Assembly (NCBI RefSeq): GCF_007830545.1
Contig: NZ_VLLF01000001.1
Coordinates: 1 to 64,000, forward strand
DNA from: Roseibium hamelinense
Lineage (GTDB): Bacteria; Pseudomonadota; Alphaproteobacteria; Rhizobiales; Stappiaceae
Length of the DNA: 64,000 nucleotides
Direction of reading: 5' to 3'
Positions 1 through 8,362 of this stretch are shown one piece after another. Made by a program: the position numbers and the translations under genes. How positions within the stretch are numbered: the first letter of the stretch is position 1; each line of letters opens with the position of its first letter. Under the pieces are notes generated by a model. That model did not search any database and was not told the DNA's origin. It worked only from the letters and a program-made list of their open reading frames with translations.

Positions 1-1
1 G

Positions 2-253
2 TTCAGCGCGTCCGGCGGTGCTCTGCTCTTCCATCTTCTGAGCAAGCTCTACGAGCGCACCAGCGTCATCATCACCACCAATCTGAGCTTCTCGGAATGG
101 GCATCAGTCTTTGGGGACGCCAAGATGACCACCGCACTGCTCGACCGGCTCACCCACCACTGCCATATCCTTGAAACCGGAAACGAAAGCTTCCGCTTCA
201 AAAACAGCACCGCAAATCAGGCCGACAACGAAGGGAGGAAACCAAAATCTTGA
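2..253 (+). CDS. istB: IstB-like ATP-binding protein, C-terminal part
   Basis: The reading frame is open from the window edge to a TGA at 251, giving 83 residues. It contains [36 protein letters not shown] and then ESFRFKNS. These are the sensor and arginine-finger region of the AAA+ ATPase IstB, which helps IstA transposase choose targets in IS21 elements. The N-terminal Walker motifs are off the window. The terminal repeats directly downstream agree with this identity. Confidence 0.85.
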   Translation, partial: FSASGGALLFHLLSKLYERTSVIITTNLSFSEWASVFGDAKMTTALLDRLTHHCHILETGNESFRFKNSTANQADNEGRKPKS

Positions 254-290
254 CCACGGCGTAACTGCCGTTCCATACACAAAAGGCGGG

Positions 291-332
291 TCAATTCTCG
301 GTGGAAATACCGGGGCAGTTCTCGGTGAAAAT
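291..332 (+). repeat. IS21 terminal direct repeats (two copies)
   Basis: CAATTCTCGGTGGAAAT at 292-308 and CAGTTCTCGGTGAAAAT at 316-332 match at 15 of 17 positions, with a 24-base period. They lie just after the istB stop codon, where IS21-family elements keep multiple transposase-binding repeats. Confidence 0.65.
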
Positions 333-337
333 CAACA

Positions 338-643
338 GTCCTCTGGGAACATGCCATCCTCGGCGCACAACAGGTGCCTTTCGAAGCGTGGCAGCGGGGT
401 CTCCGACCCATCCGCTTCTCGCACGGTCGTGGGCTGCATCCACGAAGCTGGCTTGGCCGAACTTCTCGCCCGCGGAGATCGCCTGAAGAAGCGTTCGATC
501 AGGTTGCGTTGACGGCGCATTCTGTCCCGCCCTCTTTCGAGAGTTTGAATCAGCCGCCGCCAATCCGCGCAAACCTTAGCGACGAAATATGGGGCCAGAC
601 CTTGGCACAGCGCCGTGCGCGCGTAGGGGTGGACGCGAACGGC
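338..643. other. no supported gene; possible transposase scrap
   Basis: No convincing gene is present between the IS end and the AraC gene. On the minus strand (about 480-520) a short frame reads RRQRNLIERFF, which resembles the end of IS5-type transposases (RNxIERxF), but the surrounding frame does not continue the family. It may be a scrap of a second insertion sequence. Confidence 0.35.
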
Positions 644-1645
644 TCATAGGGTCTTCCGAAAATCCGAAGGCGAGACGCCGATCCAGCGCTTGAAGGCTCT
701 CGAGAAGCTGGCCGCACTCGAAAAGCCCAGAGCGTCGGCAATCTCCCCGTTGGATGCGGGCTGAGACTGCGACAGCAAGTCCAGCGCTTTCTGTCGCCGG
801 ACCTCATCTCGGATCTCCTGAAACGACGTGCCCAGTTCGGCAAGTAGTCGCTGCAAGCTTTTTGGATGAACGCCAAGATGATGGGCGAGGCTGTCCAGAT
901 CGAAGGATTTTTCGTGTACCCTTTGAATGCAGACTTGTTCGACCCAAATCAGGATCGCCTCGCCCTGGGATGTATCACGAAACTCTCCGCGCTTGGTGGT
1001 CGGTATCTGCCAGTTCAATGCTAGCGGACGTTGCAGCCACTCGGAAGGGAACCCGATCTGGACACCATTCCATTTCCGTCTCAGGAATGAGGATTTCGGG
1101 AGCAGTTCCGGCGGAATGCCTGCGCCCTCCTGAGCAATGACCGTCATCCGGGTCGGGTCGAAATCGTCTTTGACCACCAGCCGAAGCAAGGTCACCCAAA
1201 GGCTCGCAGTCGCGGCATCCGCCTGAACGATGGGTGCCGCCGGAACGAAGCTCCTCACTGCGCGTATCAGCGTAATATCCGCAGAGATCTGGAGGGAGTA
1301 TCGAACGTTGTTGATCTGCCGGTCCAGTTCGAGAATGGCCAATGGCAGGAACTCGGCCAGGGTGTGGGCTGCTGCATAGCTCTCGCGGACGAAGACGGGT
1401 CCTGCCTCCACGAAAGCCGCCCCTGCTCGTGCCGCGAAGTAGGGGTCGCCGAGCGCATCGGCCATTTCCTCGACGGCTTTGTAGAGCGCATTGCCGTTGA
1501 TCAGCGCAGCCGGGTCGTTGAGGTCGACCCGGTCGAGGCCGGCAGCCATGAGCACAGGGGCAGCCTGGCCGCCGCGCTTCTCGAACAGGTCGAGGAAGGG
1601 GCGAAGCTGTAGCGCGCGGTTGAACACGATCCCTTCAGAGACCAT
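644..1645 (-). CDS. AraC-family transcriptional regulator
   Basis: This is a 333-residue regulator. The N-terminal two thirds resemble the ligand-binding half of OruR/ArgR-like AraC proteins (FNRALQLRPFLDLFEKRGG, then a long alpha/beta region). The C-terminal ~85 residues hold the double helix-turn-helix: LAHHLGVHPKSLQRLLAELG and EIADALGFSSAASFSRAFKRW. The start at 1645 has a GGGGGA ribosome site 7 bases upstream; an upstream GTG/TTG start is possible. It is divergent from the amidohydrolase gene at 1843, and so is probably the local regulator of that hydrolase group. The inducer cannot be read from sequence. Confidence 0.85.
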   Translation of the reverse strand: MVSEGIVFNRALQLRPFLDLFEKRGGQAAPVLMAAGLDRVDLNDPAALINGNALYKAVEEMADALGDPYFAARAGAAFVEAGPVFVRESYAAAHTLAEFLPLAILELDRQINNVRYSLQISADITLIRAVRSFVPAAPIVQADAATASLWVTLLRLVVKDDFDPTRMTVIAQEGAGIPPELLPKSSFLRRKWNGVQIGFPSEWLQRPLALNWQIPTTKRGEFRDTSQGEAILIWVEQVCIQRVHEKSFDLDSLAHHLGVHPKSLQRLLAELGTSFQEIRDEVRRQKALDLLSQSQPASNGEIADALGFSSAASFSRAFKRWIGVSPSDFRKTL

Positions 1646-1842
1646 TCGGCTGTCCCCCGGTGAGAGATCTGCGCGCACCAATACCCGCTTTTGCGTACAA
1701 ATGCTCGGGGTGTGCGCTTTTGAGGACAGGTTTTAACTTTGCTTGTCCTGTGGGGGTAAGCAACCCGGCTCAAGATGTGCTTAGCATCTTTCGCGACAGG
1801 CCACCACTCTGGAAGGTGGCGGTAGGTGAAGGGAGACTGCCT

Positions 1843-3402
1843 GTGACAGCAAGAAAAGCCTGGCGCGCCATCAGTACGGTCGCCGTCTTCCTGGCGAGCA
1901 CAACCGCAGCGTTTGCGAATGATGTCGTGATCCTTAATGGGCGCGTTATCGACCCGGAGACGGGCCTCGATGCAATCCGAAACGTCGGCGTGGAAGATGG
2001 TCGCATCTCCGCGATCAGCGAGTTCCCGCTGGAAGGTGATACGGTGATCGATGCCACGGGGCACGTCGTCTCGCCGGGGTTCATCGACCTGCACGCCCAC
2101 GGGCAAAGCATCGGCGACGCCCGGATGCAGGCGATGCAGGGGGTGACGACCCAGCTGGAGCTCGAGTCCGGCGTCCTGCCCATCGGCGAATGGTACGAGG
2201 ATCAGGCGGCGAAGAACCTGCCGATCAACTACGGGGCGGCCGCAGGCTGGACCTTTGGCCGGATCGCAACCTTCGACAATACCGACCCGCTGGCCACGGT
2301 CGCATTTTTCCAGGATGCGCAGGCAGAGAATGACTGGAAGATGGAAATCGCCGATCAGGACCAATCCACGCGCATTCTGGATCTGGTCGAGCAGGGGCTG
2401 CGGGAAGGCGGCTTGGGCATCGGTATCAATGCGGGCTACGCGCCTGGATACGGGCAGAAGGAATATTTCGCACTGGCGGAACTGGCCAACGAATATGGCG
2501 TGGCAACATACACCCATGTCCGGTACGCCAGCGTCACAGAGCCACAAAGCTCTTTCGAGGCGATCAAGGAACTGATCGCGAATGCCGCGATCACGGGCGC
2601 ACACATGCATATCTGCCACATCAACAGTTCGTCGCTGGCGGATATCGAGGCAACGCTTTCGCTTGTCGAAGAGGCACAGGCGCGGGGCATCAATATCACC
2701 GTGGAAGCCTATCCCTATGGCGCGGCGAGCACCGTCGTCGGCGCCGCCATGTTCACGGGACCGGGTTGGCGCGACCGGATGCAGTCGACGGCTGAGAATT
2801 TCCAGCTCGGCGACGACCGCATGACCGAGGAGGAACTGGAGGACTACCAGGCCAACGAGCCGGGCACCTTCATCACATGGCACTTCCTCGACGAGAGCAA
2901 ACCTGACGATTTGGCGCTGTTGGACATGTCGATCACCCATCCCGCGACGATGATCGCGTCGGATGCAACGTTCTGGTCCTATTTCGACGAAGACGGCACC
3001 ATCCAGACTTACACGGGCGATGAATGGCCGCTGCCCGACAACGTGTTCGCCCATCCTCGATCGGCCGGGGCCTACGCGAAGATCCTGCGCTCCTATGTCC
3101 GGGAGCGTGGCCTCCTATCGATGAGTGAGGCGATCCGCAAGATGTCGCTGATGCCGGCGCAGACGCTGGAAGACTTCGTGCCGCAGATGCGTCGCAAGGG
3201 CCGCCTGCAGGTGGGCATGGACGCCGACATCGTCGTGTTCGACCCCGAAACGATCGCCGACCGGGCCACCTACGAGAACGCCAACCAGACCGCCGTCGGC
3301 GTGCAGACGGTGCTGGTGAACGGAGGCTTCGTCGTTCGGGACGGAAGCCTCATCCTAGATGCCCCACACGGCCAACCGATCCGTCGGGAGATCATTGAAT
3401 AG
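1843..3402 (+). CDS. exported D-aminoacylase-like amidohydrolase
   Basis: This is a 519-residue metal-dependent amidohydrolase of the N-acyl-D-amino-acid deacylase type, which hydrolyses N-acylated D-amino acids or related amides. The GTG start at 1843 has GAAGGGAGA upstream and gives a Sec signal peptide ending AAFA-ND near residue 26. The core begins VVILNGRVIDPETG. The metal site HxH is in GFIDLHAHGQ (H84, H86), with later histidines in THVRYAS and MHICHINSSS and a catalytic aspartate in MIASDATFW. The C-terminus has the usual KGRLQVGMDADIVVFDPETI. It forms a tandem with the related gene at 3501. The substrate is not known. Confidence 0.85.
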   Translation: MTARKAWRAISTVAVFLASTTAAFANDVVILNGRVIDPETGLDAIRNVGVEDGRISAISEFPLEGDTVIDATGHVVSPGFIDLHAHGQSIGDARMQAMQGVTTQLELESGVLPIGEWYEDQAAKNLPINYGAAAGWTFGRIATFDNTDPLATVAFFQDAQAENDWKMEIADQDQSTRILDLVEQGLREGGLGIGINAGYAPGYGQKEYFALAELANEYGVATYTHVRYASVTEPQSSFEAIKELIANAAITGAHMHICHINSSSLADIEATLSLVEEAQARGINITVEAYPYGAASTVVGAAMFTGPGWRDRMQSTAENFQLGDDRMTEEELEDYQANEPGTFITWHFLDESKPDDLALLDMSITHPATMIASDATFWSYFDEDGTIQTYTGDEWPLPDNVFAHPRSAGAYAKILRSYVRERGLLSMSEAIRKMSLMPAQTLEDFVPQMRRKGRLQVGMDADIVVFDPETIADRATYENANQTAVGVQTVLVNGGFVVRDGSLILDAPHGQPIRREIIE

Positions 3403-3500
3403 AGGCGAAGACAGCACGCCCCCCAACCTTCCAACGCGACCCCCTCGAACGCGCCTTGGCAACTTTCGTGCCCGAAGCGTTCCAAACCAAAGGAACAGAC

Positions 3501-5195
3501 ATGAGTGTCGATGAAGAGATGAGCGGTTCGGAATTAACGCGTCGGGAGTTCAATACGACCCTCGCGGCGAGTGCCGCCCTCGTGAGCACTGCAGGTAGCG
3601 TAGCTGCACAGACCGCTGAGCCTTTCGACCTTGTGATCCGCGGCGGGCGGGTCATGGACCCCGAAACCGGGTTCGACCAGGTCGCCAATGTCGGCGTTCG
3701 GGACGGGCGGATCGTCGCCATCACGGCTGACGACCTGGAAGGCGGCCGGCAGATCGACGCCAGCGGACATGTCGTGGCACCGGGTTTCATCGACACGCAT
3801 TTCCACTGGCCCCGGCCGATGGGCAACAAGCTCGCGCTCCTGGATGGCCGCACCTCCGTCATGGACCTCGAGATCGGCACGCTCGGCACGATGGTCGACG
3901 CCTGGTACGCTGAGCGTGCGGGCACCAACCAGATCAACTATGGCTGCGCCAGCGCGCATGAGTTTGCGCGTGCGCTCGTGCTCGACGGCAACACCGCAAT
4001 CGATACGCCGGAGGCGCTCAACACGCGCGGGAGCGACAAATCGGGCTGGGCGCTCACCCGCCCCGATATCGACCAGGGCAACGAAATCCTCCGCGTGATC
4101 GACGAGGGAATGGCCGCTGGCGCGCTCGCTATGGGCTCGACGCTGGGCTACATGCGCGACGGCGCGTCCGCGCGGGAGGTGTTCGAGATCCAGCGCGTGG
4201 CGGGCCGCTACGGCCGCCCCTCCGCCTTCCACTTCCGCTACACGCCGGGCACAGACACCTCGGAGGCCAACGGCATTCAGGAGATGCTGGCGAACGCAGC
4301 CTCTCTGGGTGCGCCGGCCATCGCCTGCCACTTCAACAATCCCGGCTACAACCTCGTGCATGAGTTGCTCACTCGGCTTCGCGCGCAAGGTCACAACGTC
4401 TGGGGCGAACTCTACCCCTATGCCGCTGGATCAACCGCTCTGAACGCGGTGTTCCTCGAGCCAGAAGTCTGGGTGGATCAGTTGGGCTACAAGTACGAGG
4501 AAACCATCCAGGACGCCATTTCGGGCGAATGGTACACGGCGGAAAGCCGGGCAGAGATGATTGCCAAGGAGCCTGCGCGCCTCGTGCTGGTCTACAAGAT
4601 GCCCGAGGAGGCTATCGTCGACTGGCTCAAGCTTCCGGATGTGGCGATCGCGTCCGATGGCATGCCGATCATGGATGGCAGCATCACCTGGGACACGCCG
4701 TACGAGGACCTGCCCAACGCGCATCCGCGAGGCGCCGGCTCCTACGCCCGTGCGCTTCGGCTGGGCCGGGAGAACGACATCCCGCTGATGCAGACCCTCG
4801 CTCAATGCAGCTACAATTCTGCCCGCCCCTTGGGTGAGACCGGCCTGAAGGCAATGCAGGAGCGTGGCCGGATGCAAGAGGGCATGGTTGCCGACATCAC
4901 GATCTTCGACCCGGAAACCGTGACCGACAACGCCACCTATGCGCAGGGGAATCTGCCGTCCTCCGGCATTCCATTCGTGATCGTGAACGGCGTCGTGGTC
5001 GTCGATGGCGGCGAGGTCCTGCGTGATGTCAATCCCGGCCAGCCGATCCGCCATGAGCCGCGCGACAGCCTGTTCGAGCCGCTCGACGTAGAAGCGTGGG
5101 AGCGCACCTTCGTTGCGGTTCCAACAGATTTCGGCGGCGGGGTGCCGAACATGCAACCCGTCTACGATGCCAGCGTGATCCCTTGCTGCGAGTGA
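3501..5195 (+). CDS. Tat-exported D-aminoacylase-like amidohydrolase
   Basis: This 564-residue paralogue of the preceding gene starts at 3501 behind AAAGGAACAG. Its N-terminus carries a twin-arginine signal, TRREFNTTLAASAALVSTAG, ending at VAAQ near residue 37, so the enzyme is probably exported folded with its metal. The amidohydrolase core starts FDLVIRGGRVMDPETGFDQ, with HxH in GFIDTHFHWP (H100, H102), and AFHFRYTP, IACHFNNPG and AIASDGMPI further on. The Sec-routed and Tat-routed paralogues in tandem suggest two periplasmic deacylases with different substrates. It ends with an extra ~45 residues after the domain. Confidence 0.85.
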   Translation: MSVDEEMSGSELTRREFNTTLAASAALVSTAGSVAAQTAEPFDLVIRGGRVMDPETGFDQVANVGVRDGRIVAITADDLEGGRQIDASGHVVAPGFIDTHFHWPRPMGNKLALLDGRTSVMDLEIGTLGTMVDAWYAERAGTNQINYGCASAHEFARALVLDGNTAIDTPEALNTRGSDKSGWALTRPDIDQGNEILRVIDEGMAAGALAMGSTLGYMRDGASAREVFEIQRVAGRYGRPSAFHFRYTPGTDTSEANGIQEMLANAASLGAPAIACHFNNPGYNLVHELLTRLRAQGHNVWGELYPYAAGSTALNAVFLEPEVWVDQLGYKYEETIQDAISGEWYTAESRAEMIAKEPARLVLVYKMPEEAIVDWLKLPDVAIASDGMPIMDGSITWDTPYEDLPNAHPRGAGSYARALRLGRENDIPLMQTLAQCSYNSARPLGETGLKAMQERGRMQEGMVADITIFDPETVTDNATYAQGNLPSSGIPFVIVNGVVVVDGGEVLRDVNPGQPIRHEPRDSLFEPLDVEAWERTFVAVPTDFGGGVPNMQPVYDASVIPCCE

Positions 5196-5420
5196 ACGCG
5201 CAACGGGGAAGTTCCCGTCTCGTGCCCACTGGGGCGATCCGTAGCCGCTGCAGTCGCTCTCGGGTTGCATCTGGCAGCTGTTGCAGATCCACGGTTTCGA
5301 CTGCGATACCGCACGCCTCGAGCAGGAACATGCGCCATGGAGAACTTGGCGGCGTTTGGAATTGATTGGCGTGGATAAATAAACCGCCACTCAAGAAGTA
5401 CAGAGAGAGGAAACGCACCT

Positions 5421-6395
5421 ATGAAGCTGAAAACGGTATTGCTTGGGGTCGCCATGCTCATCAGTGGCCCTGCGCTCGCAGACTCCCTTGAAACACTGCG
5501 CTCAGAGGTTTCGCGCATAGCTGAGACTGTCGGAGAGGGCGTCGGAGCAAGCATCGCGTTTCCTGGAGAGCCGCCGATCGATCTCATCAACGGGGACCGT
5601 TCATTCCCCATGATGAGCACAGTCAAGACACTGGTTTCGATGGCGGCGCTTGACCGGGTGTCCGAGGGAGAGATGACGCTCGAGTCTCAGATCACGATCA
5701 TGGAAGACGATCTTTCGGTGATGTCTCCCGTGAATTTGACCTTCCCGCAGGCTCCCACGACGACGACGCTCTACAACCTCATCTGGACTGCCATCGTCGA
5801 CAGCGACAACACGACTCCCAATACGATGATGCGCGTCATGGGAGGTCCCGAGAGCGTCGAAGCATTCGTGCGTGAACAGGGTGTCGACGAGATTAGCGTT
5901 GCGCGAAATCTCAACGGTCTTTTTGTGGATGTTTACGAGTTCGATGATTTCGACGAGGTCGTGGACTTTTTCGACGAGAAGGCGACAGAGCCCGGTGGCG
6001 TGATGGGATTCTTCATCCGTCCGATCGAGTCCCCGTTGTGGGACGATCCGCGGGACACGACCACACCGAACGCCATGGCGCGGCTTCTATCCGGGTTCCT
6101 CGCGGGTGACGTTCTCGATGAAGAGCGGACCGCGATCCTCATCGACATCATGGAGCAGACCCGAACAGGCAAAGCGCGCTTGCAAGGCATGTTGCCGCCA
6201 GGGACCATCGTTGGTCACAAGACCGGAACCGGCCATGACTCGATCAATGATGCGGGCTGGATTCGACTGCCTGACGGGCGGACGATGGTGATCGCGGTTT
6301 ACAACCGCAACACCGCCTCGATCGAGGCGAAGGAGCAAGTTATCGCGCAAATCGCACGGGCGGCTTACGACTGGGCATTATACGCAGAGGAATAG
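5421..6395 (+). CDS. class A beta-lactamase-fold serine hydrolase
   Basis: This is a 324-residue exported protein with a Sec signal (cleavage after ALA, residue 20). It has the class A penicillin-binding/beta-lactamase motifs: S66-T-V-K69 (SxxK), S128-D-N130 (SDN) and K267-T-G269 (KTG) in IVGHKTGTGHD. The start at 5421 follows AGAGAGGAAACG. The omega-loop glutamate is not obvious, and the region 170-195 is Asp/Glu/Phe-rich, so true beta-lactamase activity is uncertain. It may act on another amide or ester, fitting the neighbouring D-amidohydrolases. Confidence 0.8.
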   Translation: MKLKTVLLGVAMLISGPALADSLETLRSEVSRIAETVGEGVGASIAFPGEPPIDLINGDRSFPMMSTVKTLVSMAALDRVSEGEMTLESQITIMEDDLSVMSPVNLTFPQAPTTTTLYNLIWTAIVDSDNTTPNTMMRVMGGPESVEAFVREQGVDEISVARNLNGLFVDVYEFDDFDEVVDFFDEKATEPGGVMGFFIRPIESPLWDDPRDTTTPNAMARLLSGFLAGDVLDEERTAILIDIMEQTRTGKARLQGMLPPGTIVGHKTGTGHDSINDAGWIRLPDGRTMVIAVYNRNTASIEAKEQVIAQIARAAYDWALYAEE

Positions 6396-6498
6396 TCTTC
6401 TCCTCCGCCCACTTCCGGGGCAGCTCGGTTGAGAACGGCGAGGCTCAAACCGAACAGGCAGCCTTCGAGAACGACAAAAATGGAACACGAGGGATGAT

Positions 6499-7030
6499 AT
6501 GAAGAGGATCCTATCCGCGGCAGTTGGCGTTCTGCTTGGATTTAACCTCGCGTGGGCCCAAGAGGAGCCGGCCGGACCGATCCTGATCGAAAACGTGAAC
6601 GTCTTCGATGGGGTCAGTGAAGACCTCATCGAAGACGCAAGCGTCGTGATAACCGGCAACATCATCACCGAGATCTCGCCGGAGCCTTTGGCGGTGGCGG
6701 GGGGCGCGTCATCGATGGCGGTGGACGCACCCTGATCCCCGGCCTGATCGACATGCACTGGCATTCCGCCTACGCCGAGATCCCGTTTGAAGTGGCTATG
6801 GGTACCGACCACGCCTATCACCTTCTCTTGGCGGCCCAGGCGAACGAGAGAGCGCTGATGCGCGGCTTCACCACCGTGCGCGACGCTGGCGGCAATGTGG
6901 ACTCGCTGAAAGCGATGACGGACCTCGGGGTCTACAATGGACCGCGCATCTTTCCCTCCGGTCCGGCGATAGGCCAGACCTCGGGTCACGTCGATTTTCG
7001 TCCCGCGACGGCCGTTCCTGCCGAGCCTGG
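6499..7030 (+). pseudogene. amidohydrolase, frameshifted and truncated
   Basis: The frame starting at 6499 encodes a signal peptide (MKRILSAAVGVLLGFNLAWA) and the beta-barrel start PILIENVNVFDGVSEDLIED, then runs out of register at a six-G run (6699-6704). From there the next frame reads GRVIDGGGRTLIPGLIDMHWH, the expected HxH metal site, and continues through RGFTTVRDAGGN and RIFPSGPAIGQTSGHVDF to about 7025. Family members are about 400 or more residues long, so the C-terminal half is missing. Phage-derived sequence begins immediately after. The gene is broken twice: a one-base slip and a deletion junction. Confidence 0.8.
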
Positions 7031-7237
7031 AAGAATACTCTCCCATCAGCTCCAAAGGATCCCCAGGCGGTGGCGTCGCGCGCAAAGACCGGCCGCAACC
7101 AGGTCACCGCGCCAATCTTTTTGCTGGTCCCGCAAGTGAAGCTGCCGAAGCGGCTCGATCTTGACCGCGATGCTGAGCGGGCGCTGGACAGCGTGCCGGG
7201 GCTGATCGTGGCGAACTGGGTCGATGGAAGGTGGTAA
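7031..7237 (+). pseudogene. phage DUF6441-type protein, C-terminal remnant
   Basis: The open stretch ending at TAA 7235 reads ASRAKTGRNQVTAPIFLLVP and QVKLPKRLDLDRDAERALD, then PGLIVANWVDGRW. I recognise this as the conserved C-terminus of DUF6441 proteins, found in the head-tail/tail modules of alphaproteobacterial prophages. The N-terminal part is absent and the exact left boundary is unclear. It links this site to the phage tail genes that resume at about 12860. The two were presumably adjacent or near before the recombinase element arrived. Confidence 0.65.
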
Positions 7238-7465
7238 TCGCGGCTATGCGGGACTTTGCCGCCGTTCAAGTCCAGATGGGTTACGTCCGTTTTCGTTCGA
7301 ACTCTTGTTCGATGACTTCCGTACCCCATTGCTTGCCGCGGTTTTCATGGACTAATAGCCTTGGCCGCCATCCCCACCGCCGCGCTCGATCCGGCCCACA
7401 GTCCGGCGTCTCCCGCGGTCCCCGCGCTTATCGGGTCCGGGTCCCCATCGGATCGAAGGCGCTGG
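7238..7465. other. no supported gene; probable element end
   Basis: This stretch lies between the phage remnant and the in-frame tail of the RepB-like gene. No reading frame here shows family features. It should contain the outer boundary of the ParB/recombinase element, but I could not identify a terminal repeat. Confidence 0.3.
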
Positions 7466-7627
7466 CTATTCCGCGTCGGCCGGCACCACAGACTCCATCT
7501 CGGCGATGGTCTGAAATTCGGTCAGGAACTCAGGGCGCGTCTGCATCAGATACCGAACCACGCGCGCGTTCCCGAGGAGTTTGGCGACGTAACCGCGGAG
7601 CACGGTCAGCTGGAGATGGTCCTGGCC

Positions 7628-8362
7628 TTAGGTGTCCTGGATCTGTGTGATCCCTTCCTGAAGTCGGGCAAGCTCCTTTTCCATCCGGGCGACCGCCTGC
7701 GGTGTGACACCGTTGATGCGTTTGGGCTTGTTCGCCTCGACAAGCTGCGTCTTCGGAGTCCCGGCAAGGATCGCCGAGATATAGGCGACGGAGTAGTTGT
7801 TGGCGTTCACCATGAGCTCGGCGGCTTCGATCTGGCGCAAAGGGATCATCTTGCGCAGCGTGATGAAAACGGCCGCGGTACACGCATTGTCCTTCAGGAT
7901 CGCTACGGCTTCGGGGCAAATGCCGTCGAGCAGCTTGACCTTCCGCTGGATGCTGCGCGGGTTGAGATCAAGCGCCGCCGCGATCTTTTCCTCCGAGACA
8001 CCGCGCTCGATCGCTTTCAGGATCATCCGGTGCTCCTGAATGGGCGCGATGCGGCTGATCCGCTTGTTGTAGGTGAAGGCCTCGTCATCGGTCGACACGA
8101 GGCATTCAACCTGTTCTTGACCCAGATCCTTCAGGACTTCGATCCGGACATGTCCGTCGAGCAGCAGCCAGCTGCCGCTGGCATCCCCGTTTCGCGCGAC
8201 CACCGGCGGCTCGACCAAACCGATCTCGTGGATCGACGCTGTGATCTGGGTGTATTTCCGGCTGGACTTGATGGACTTGCTCAAGACCCTGACGGGCAGG
8301 ATGTCCGCGACCGGGATCGTGACGCAATCGTTCTCGAAGCCGAGCTGAACCTTCTTGGTCAT
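7628..8362 (-). CDS. RepB-like ParB protein, cut short by a stop codon
   Basis: This is a 244-residue ParB/RepB-family protein. The ParB N-terminal fold spans about residues 15-90 (SIHEIGLVEPPVVAR, LLDGHVRIEVLKDLG), followed by a helix-turn-helix (VSEEKIAAALDLNPRSIQRK) and the RepB C-terminal domain. After the TAA at 7628-7630 the same frame continues for 53 codons to a TAG at 7466, reading DHLQLTVLRGYVAKLLGN and MQTRPEFLTEFQTIAEM. The ancestral protein was therefore about 298 residues and lost its tail through a nonsense change. Its start overlaps the stop of the upstream ParB gene (ATGA). Its role is probably DNA binding for the mobile element, not classical plasmid partition, because no ParA is present. 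Confidence 0.8.
   Translation of the reverse strand: MTKKVQLGFENDCVTIPVADILPVRVLSKSIKSSRKYTQITASIHEIGLVEPPVVARNGDASGSWLLLDGHVRIEVLKDLGQEQVECLVSTDDEAFTYNKRISRIAPIQEHRMILKAIERGVSEEKIAAALDLNPRSIQRKVKLLDGICPEAVAILKDNACTAAVFITLRKMIPLRQIEAAELMVNANNYSVAYISAILAGTPKTQLVEANKPKRINGVTPQAVARMEKELARLQEGITQIQDT

Larger units (their letters stand above)
1..337 (+). mobile_element. IS21-family element, right end (partial)
   Basis: The window opens inside an insertion sequence. It holds the tail of an IstB-type helper ATPase gene, then about 80 bases ending in two imperfect copies of a 17-base motif. IS21 elements typically carry several such repeats at their ends, and the last copy runs into a terminal ACA (near 337), as expected for an end that begins TGT on the other strand. 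The istA transposase and the left end lie outside the window. Confidence 0.7.

Noticed and set aside
1501-3054. Long minus-strand open frame across the first amidohydrolase
   Set aside because: It is antisense to a gene with a signal peptide and metal-site motifs, and its own translation shows no family features (high-GC shadow frame).
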